A stretch of DNA of 64,000 bases from the NCBI RefSeq assembly GCF_040183065.1, contig NC_091117.1, forward strand, positions 98,544,001-98,608,000. The letters are read 5' to 3'. This DNA is from Periplaneta americana. Taxonomy: Eukaryota; Arthropoda; Insecta; Blattodea; Blattidae. The notes beneath the pieces were generated by a model, which ran no database searches, was not told the DNA's origin, and saw only the letters and a program-made list of their open reading frames with translations. The translations under genes were made by a program, and so were the position numbers. Within the stretch, counting starts at the first letter, position 1. Each line of letters starts with the position of its first letter. Shown in pieces: positions 60,471 through 64,000 of the stretch.

Positions 60471-61567
60471 TCAAACTGTAAGAATCAAATACTCACCAAA
60501 CCCAGTAATTCGGAAGAGGATAGTGTTGCTGTTGAATGTTTGTTGAAACATGTTGATCACTCTCTCGTCGAAATCCACACATTCTGTAACCATGGATTTT
60601 TCAATGGATATCATTGCTAAGGCCATTAGACGTTCTTCCTCCATCGTATTTCGAAGGAACGTTTTCATCTGCTTTAATGTAGAAAAACATCTTTCTGCTT
60701 CCGAGGTAGACATAGGTACTGTTGCTGTTATTTTCAGGCGCATCGACACTTCACTGAATGACACTACCACGTTATTTTCGATGAGGAATTGCAAAAGATC
60801 GACACGTGACACATTTCTGAAGTCATTTCTGATGTAGATCACTTGCAACTCAGATTTCAGTTGTTATAATTTAAGAAATGGATATGTTTCTATTACAGAT
60901 TTCAGATTTTTCTCGGGGAACATTTTGTTATAATTTGGAAAGTGTTTCGAGTCGAAAAGATTTGCTGCCAACATGTGATTTGTAGTGCAGATGTGAAATT
61001 GATTAAACCTCTAAAGATCCTTGGGTTTGATGATGATGTTTTTTCATCATGTCCTCGCAGTGCTAATTCAAATTCACCACAAAAAATGAAACAATCGATA
61101 ATTTTCGATAACACATATCGATTTTTTCTCACCACGTCATTATGTCTTTCAATATTTCTTCTGAGCGCAGTGTCGAGTTGTTCCCTGATATCTTTTTTCC
61201 AAGCATTGGCAGATTCAATGTTGCATTCTTATGAACCACATATTCTTCGTATTTTTTTATTTTTTGAGTCAGATGACTTAAATCACACACTCCTGTTTTA
61301 ACCCAACTAGCATCACTTTCTTTAGCAAAGAGCAAACACGGGAAACAGAAAAATTTGTTTGTGACTTCACATCCACAGATCCAGTTATTTCTTTCATGAA
61401 TTTGAGGCCTGAACACTCTACGAAATGATTTACCCCTTACATGATCGATCCTGAGAAATTGATAAATGTGGAAGTGGTCCTCCCAGAGCCTTTATTTCAA
61501 GTTTCTTTTCTAATGGAAGAGTTGAAAAGTTGGTTGTCTGGAGAACATTAACACTATTTTCCGCCAT
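60471..61567 (-). pseudogene. hAT transposase, ZMYM1-like, internally deleted
   Basis: It starts at the ATG at 61565-61567 (MAENSVNVLQTTNFSTLPLE) and reads LGGPLPHLSISQDRS. After a frameshift comes a TTF finger region (61129-61416: NNWICGCEVTNKFFCFPCLL), then the start of DUF4371 (VRKNRYVLSKIIDCFIFCGE, FELALRGHDE). It then jumps to the C terminus: FPNYNKMFPEKNLKSVI, QVIYIRNDFRNVSRVDLLQF, and the dimerisation motif VPMSTSEAERCFSTLKQMKT (60471-60848). The catalytic core is missing. The deletion join is near 60960-61030. Confidence 0.8.
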
Positions 61568-61715
61568 TATAAATCACAAGTTTTATTATAGGCCTAGTTA
61601 AAAATGCACAACGTCCGTATGTAAAACGTATAACGCTATTTTCCACCATTACAAATCACACGTTTTATTATTGCTAGAAACACACTTTCTTACGTAAAAT
61701 GTATTTACAATAAGA
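61552..61715. repeat. Tandem duplication spanning the hAT start codon
   Basis: CTATTTTCCGCCATTATAAA (from about 61554) is repeated as CTATTTTCCACCATTACAAA (from about 61642), and similarity continues through TCACA.GTTTTATTAT and partly beyond. The unit is about 88 bp. It covers the start codon of the hAT relic, which is present in both units. Confidence 0.7.
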
Positions 61716-62349
61716 TTAGTTTCACTATTAGTATCGGTAGGTATTTATACAGAAGTTTGCGCCGCGGGAACACAATGTTGTATAACTGCTTCAGTGCTTC
61801 GCTAAAACAACATTTCTTACAAATTCATGAGCTAGTCCTCCCCCATACTCATCCCTTCTAAAGTGTTAACAGAAGAGAAACCTGTTCTATTTAGGCAGCT
61901 TTGAAGCAAGCTGGATAGCCCTCTTGCTTTAGAGAGAGAAGTGTGAATGACAGATGAGGGTAGTGTGAGTGACAGAGAAAGACAGAGTTGGAGCCATAGA
62001 TTTCATTGACGACAACAGTGTTTTTTTTTAAAACACACTTTTCCTCTATTTCTTAGCGTGTTCCCACTGCCGCAGGCTGTTTTAAAAGGCCTAGCTGGTT
62101 CATGTCTGAGCATGAACCCACAGATGCAACTATTTCACCCGACTTTACTGGCTATAACTCACTTATGCTCTAATGGTCTAACCAAAAGAAGCCGAACATC
62201 CAGCAGTTTCTTTCTATAGTTACTCTTAATTATGAAGAGAATGAGTGGATTCAAGAGACAGGGGATTCAGTGAACCTAAAGACAAGCCACGCCTGCTTCT
62301 ACAACTGAACACTACCAAAATAGAAGCATGAATTTGTTGAATCATGGTT
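61716..62349. other. Stretch without recognised genes
   Basis: No coding similarity or clear repeat was identified. Some purine-rich GAGAGA/GACAGAG runs lie at 61930-61995. Confidence 0.35.
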
Positions 62350-62944
62350 TGGAAAATAATAAACACTAGGCTACTGTTAGTATTGTAACTTTTAATTTAA
62401 AACAATAATGTAATTTTTATTCTCACAACAATAATCACTTTCTATCATTGAATTTAAACACTCCCGCCAACAATGGGATTTCCACTCCACACAGCAAATA
62501 GTATTCGTTATTGCATTCCACAGACGACAATGACAATTCACTTGGATTATTGAGAACAACAATGTACTGCTAATCTTAACTAATGTTCACAAAGCACTAT
62601 TTACAAAACAGAACTGTCAGTTCTCAATTCACAGTTCGTTGCCTTGGCTAGTTCTTCTAGTTCATTCACTCAAGTTCACAGTATATCGAACCCAAGTCTT
62701 CCAGAGACAGTCCACTGCACTCGAACTCAAGACTCCCAACTGCGTTGCTTCCGCCTGGACGCTGCTCAAGATGTGGACACACACTCAAGTCGAACTCCGG
62801 TCTCGAAGCTGGCTTCACTGCTACACAAGACTGACTGGCTTGCTGACCAAAAACTGAACTGGCTCGCTCCTTCTTCACGTCTCCTATTTATCACTAAACC
62901 ATAGTTTCCAGAAGCTACGATTTCGCGAACAATCTACTGATGCC
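62350..62944 (-). repeat. Possible solo LTR (minus strand)
   Basis: On the minus strand there is a TATA-like GATAAATAGGAG (about 62882-62894), then about 450 bp of GC-richer leader-like sequence containing many GAGT/CAGT words, then an AATAAA signal (GAGAATAAAAATTACA) near 62405-62420. Promoter, long leader, poly(A) signal and absence of coding fit an LTR. I found no TG...CA ends, no duplicate and no gag-pol nearby, so this is a weak inference. Confidence 0.35.
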
Positions 62945-63381
62945 GAGAGGACGGCGCTTCCCAAAACTTCTCTGAATTTCTCCCCGACGTCGCGGCTGCT
63001 TTACTTCCCCCTCTCTGCCGCGGCCATGTCTACTGTCACTAGTCATGTGGCCTTCCCAGTGGCTTCCATTGATATCTTCTACTCCTGTGTTCATCGCCAG
63101 TTCCACCACGAGTTTATCGGTATACTCACCAATCTTCTCCTTGATCCTGAAGATTGTCAACATTGTTTTCTTTGGTATTGTTCCAGATCATCCACTTTTC
63201 TTTCCAGTTCACTAATTTTATGGTCTTGCTGTTCGATAGTCTGCTTCAAGTCCTGGATAACTTTGGAGTTGAAGTCTGTGTTTTGCTGCAGGTCTGACAT
63301 TACCGCATCTTTTATCAGGTTGGTTAAGGTGTGTAGTATGCTACACTCCAGCATTATGCCTAGAAATGTTTCCTTAACCAC
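62915..63381 (-). pseudogene. LINE ORF1 fragment (LINE-K-like)
   Basis: From 63381: LTNLIKDAVMSDLQQNTDFN, then a coiled coil (QDLKQTIEQQDHKISELERK, VDDLEQYQRK). After a frame change, IFRIKEKIGEYTDKLVVELA, MNTGVEDINGSHWEGH and a basic GC-rich stretch. This parallels the ORF1 at 51770-52378 (DLEQYQRR, ENTDKLV, DIDRSHR in the family). The RRM part is cut at about 62930, where the LTR-like sequence begins. Confidence 0.6.
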
Positions 63382-63399
63382 ACGCTCGATTTCTTATTT

Positions 63400-64000
63400 T
63401 ATCACTTTAGGAGGCATAATTACTATTATATATGCACGAATAATGCTGTGACACTTTACAAGCTGGATAAGCACATAACTCTCGATATGTCATATGGCAT
63501 ATCTTCAAGTCATAACTGTAATTACTGTATATCTATTAGTAATAAATATACTGAAGCATGTGTACAAAACATTTGCATGATAATTGAATCATAATTTACC
63601 TTTAAACTTCTTATTCAAATACTGCTACTCAGAACCTTCATTTCCAGTAGAAGCTTCCTTCCAAAGGATTAATATTTATAGGGATATTATAGTGTTGCCA
63701 TATGTATTTTGTACAGTATAGGAAACATTGCTCTATTTTACATAAAATTTACCTCCAATAAGCAGTGATTTTGAAAATAAATTTTTATCATTATTGGTTT
63801 TAGTTTTCATGGAATGGTCCAATAATAAACATAACACAGAATTCTGTTGGCGTAAAAATTAATATCATCATATAGATTTGAACATCATGTTTTAAACGTG
63901 TTTTAATCAATGGATATTTTTTAAAACAATTTTGAACTTTTTGTTTTGAACATGCCAACTCTGTCTGTAAGTAACATTCTTTCCAATATTTGTCTCGATG
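63400..64000. other. AT-rich window end without recognised genes
   Basis: No coding similarity, tRNA-like head or inverted repeat was identified. Confidence 0.35.

Noticed and set aside
62639..62904. Two plus-strand frames of 72-86 codons
   Set aside because: They fall in the LTR-like leader, with no known domain; the GC-richer composition alone explains the open length.

Overview
The window reads as insect nuclear DNA, most likely from a cockroach or termite (Blattodea). It is AT-rich, has no prokaryotic signals, and is packed with insect-type transposable elements. The lineage guess rests on the tRNA-derived SINEs and on a LINE whose ORF2 ends in a GRPRRRWEDN-type tail, which I associate with cockroach and termite genomes. 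I ran no search. Almost everything recognisable is a mobile element or its remains. The only host-gene-like sequence is a broken copy of PIG-W, the GPI inositol acyltransferase.

Families used below. SINE-A: two copies (130-320, 46204-46430). SINE-B: five copies (4.2, 16.0, 16.5, 53.6, 55.1 kb), several with exact target-site duplications (TSDs). SINE-C: a third tRNA-like head at 21.4 kb. LINE-J: a full-length Jockey-like element (6178-10724) with an intact 914-residue ORF2. LINE-R: the cockroach-type LINE with a GRPRRRWEDN tail (24.9, 28.6-34.3, 38.8 kb). LINE-K: a Kiri/CR1-like LINE with an (AAAT)n tail (26.7, 42.9, 49.7-52.4, 53.2-55.1 kb). DNA transposons: at least eight hAT lineages or copies, a DD41D mariner, a Tc1-like element, a piggyBac, a pogo/Tigger fragment, three pieces of a DDE_3 family, and several MITE-like inverted-repeat elements.

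Layout. 1-11 kb: a hAT element (1344-10816, exact 8-bp TSD) holds its own broken transposase, a SINE, and the complete LINE-J with its own 12-bp TSD. 11-18.5 kb: AT-rich, gene-poor DNA bounded by hAT-like ends, with nested inverted-repeat elements, a LINE relic and two SINEs. 18.7-20.5 kb: PIG-W pseudogene split by a 704-bp long-TIR element. 20.9-28.6 kb: hAT relics (one split by a 1300-bp hAT with exact TSD), a LINE-R copy and a decayed piggyBac. 28.6-34.3 kb: one LINE-R copy split by a DD41D mariner (TA TSD) and by a hAT (CTCTAGAG TSD). 34.5-39 kb: Tc1-like transposase, LINE relic, MITE. 40-43 kb: CGGBP1-like hAT broken by one frameshift. 43.8-48.7 kb: DDE_3 transposon split by a hAT that is itself split by a SINE. 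48.9-57.2 kb: LINE-K copies, SINEs, a small 35-bp-TIR DDE element, a ZMYM1-like hAT. 57.3-60.0 kb: an unrecognised 702-codon frame whose last 479 codons are open, flanked by repeated GTGACTCACACTACA motifs. 60.1-64 kb: an internally deleted hAT, a possible LTR and a LINE ORF1 fragment.

There is no operon-like cooperation here. The interest lies in the insertion stratigraphy, which can be read from the TSDs, and in the unclassified protein family at 57.5 kb, with a second relic near 40.2 kb. Assignments come from recognising motifs by eye. Boundaries without a quoted TSD are approximate.
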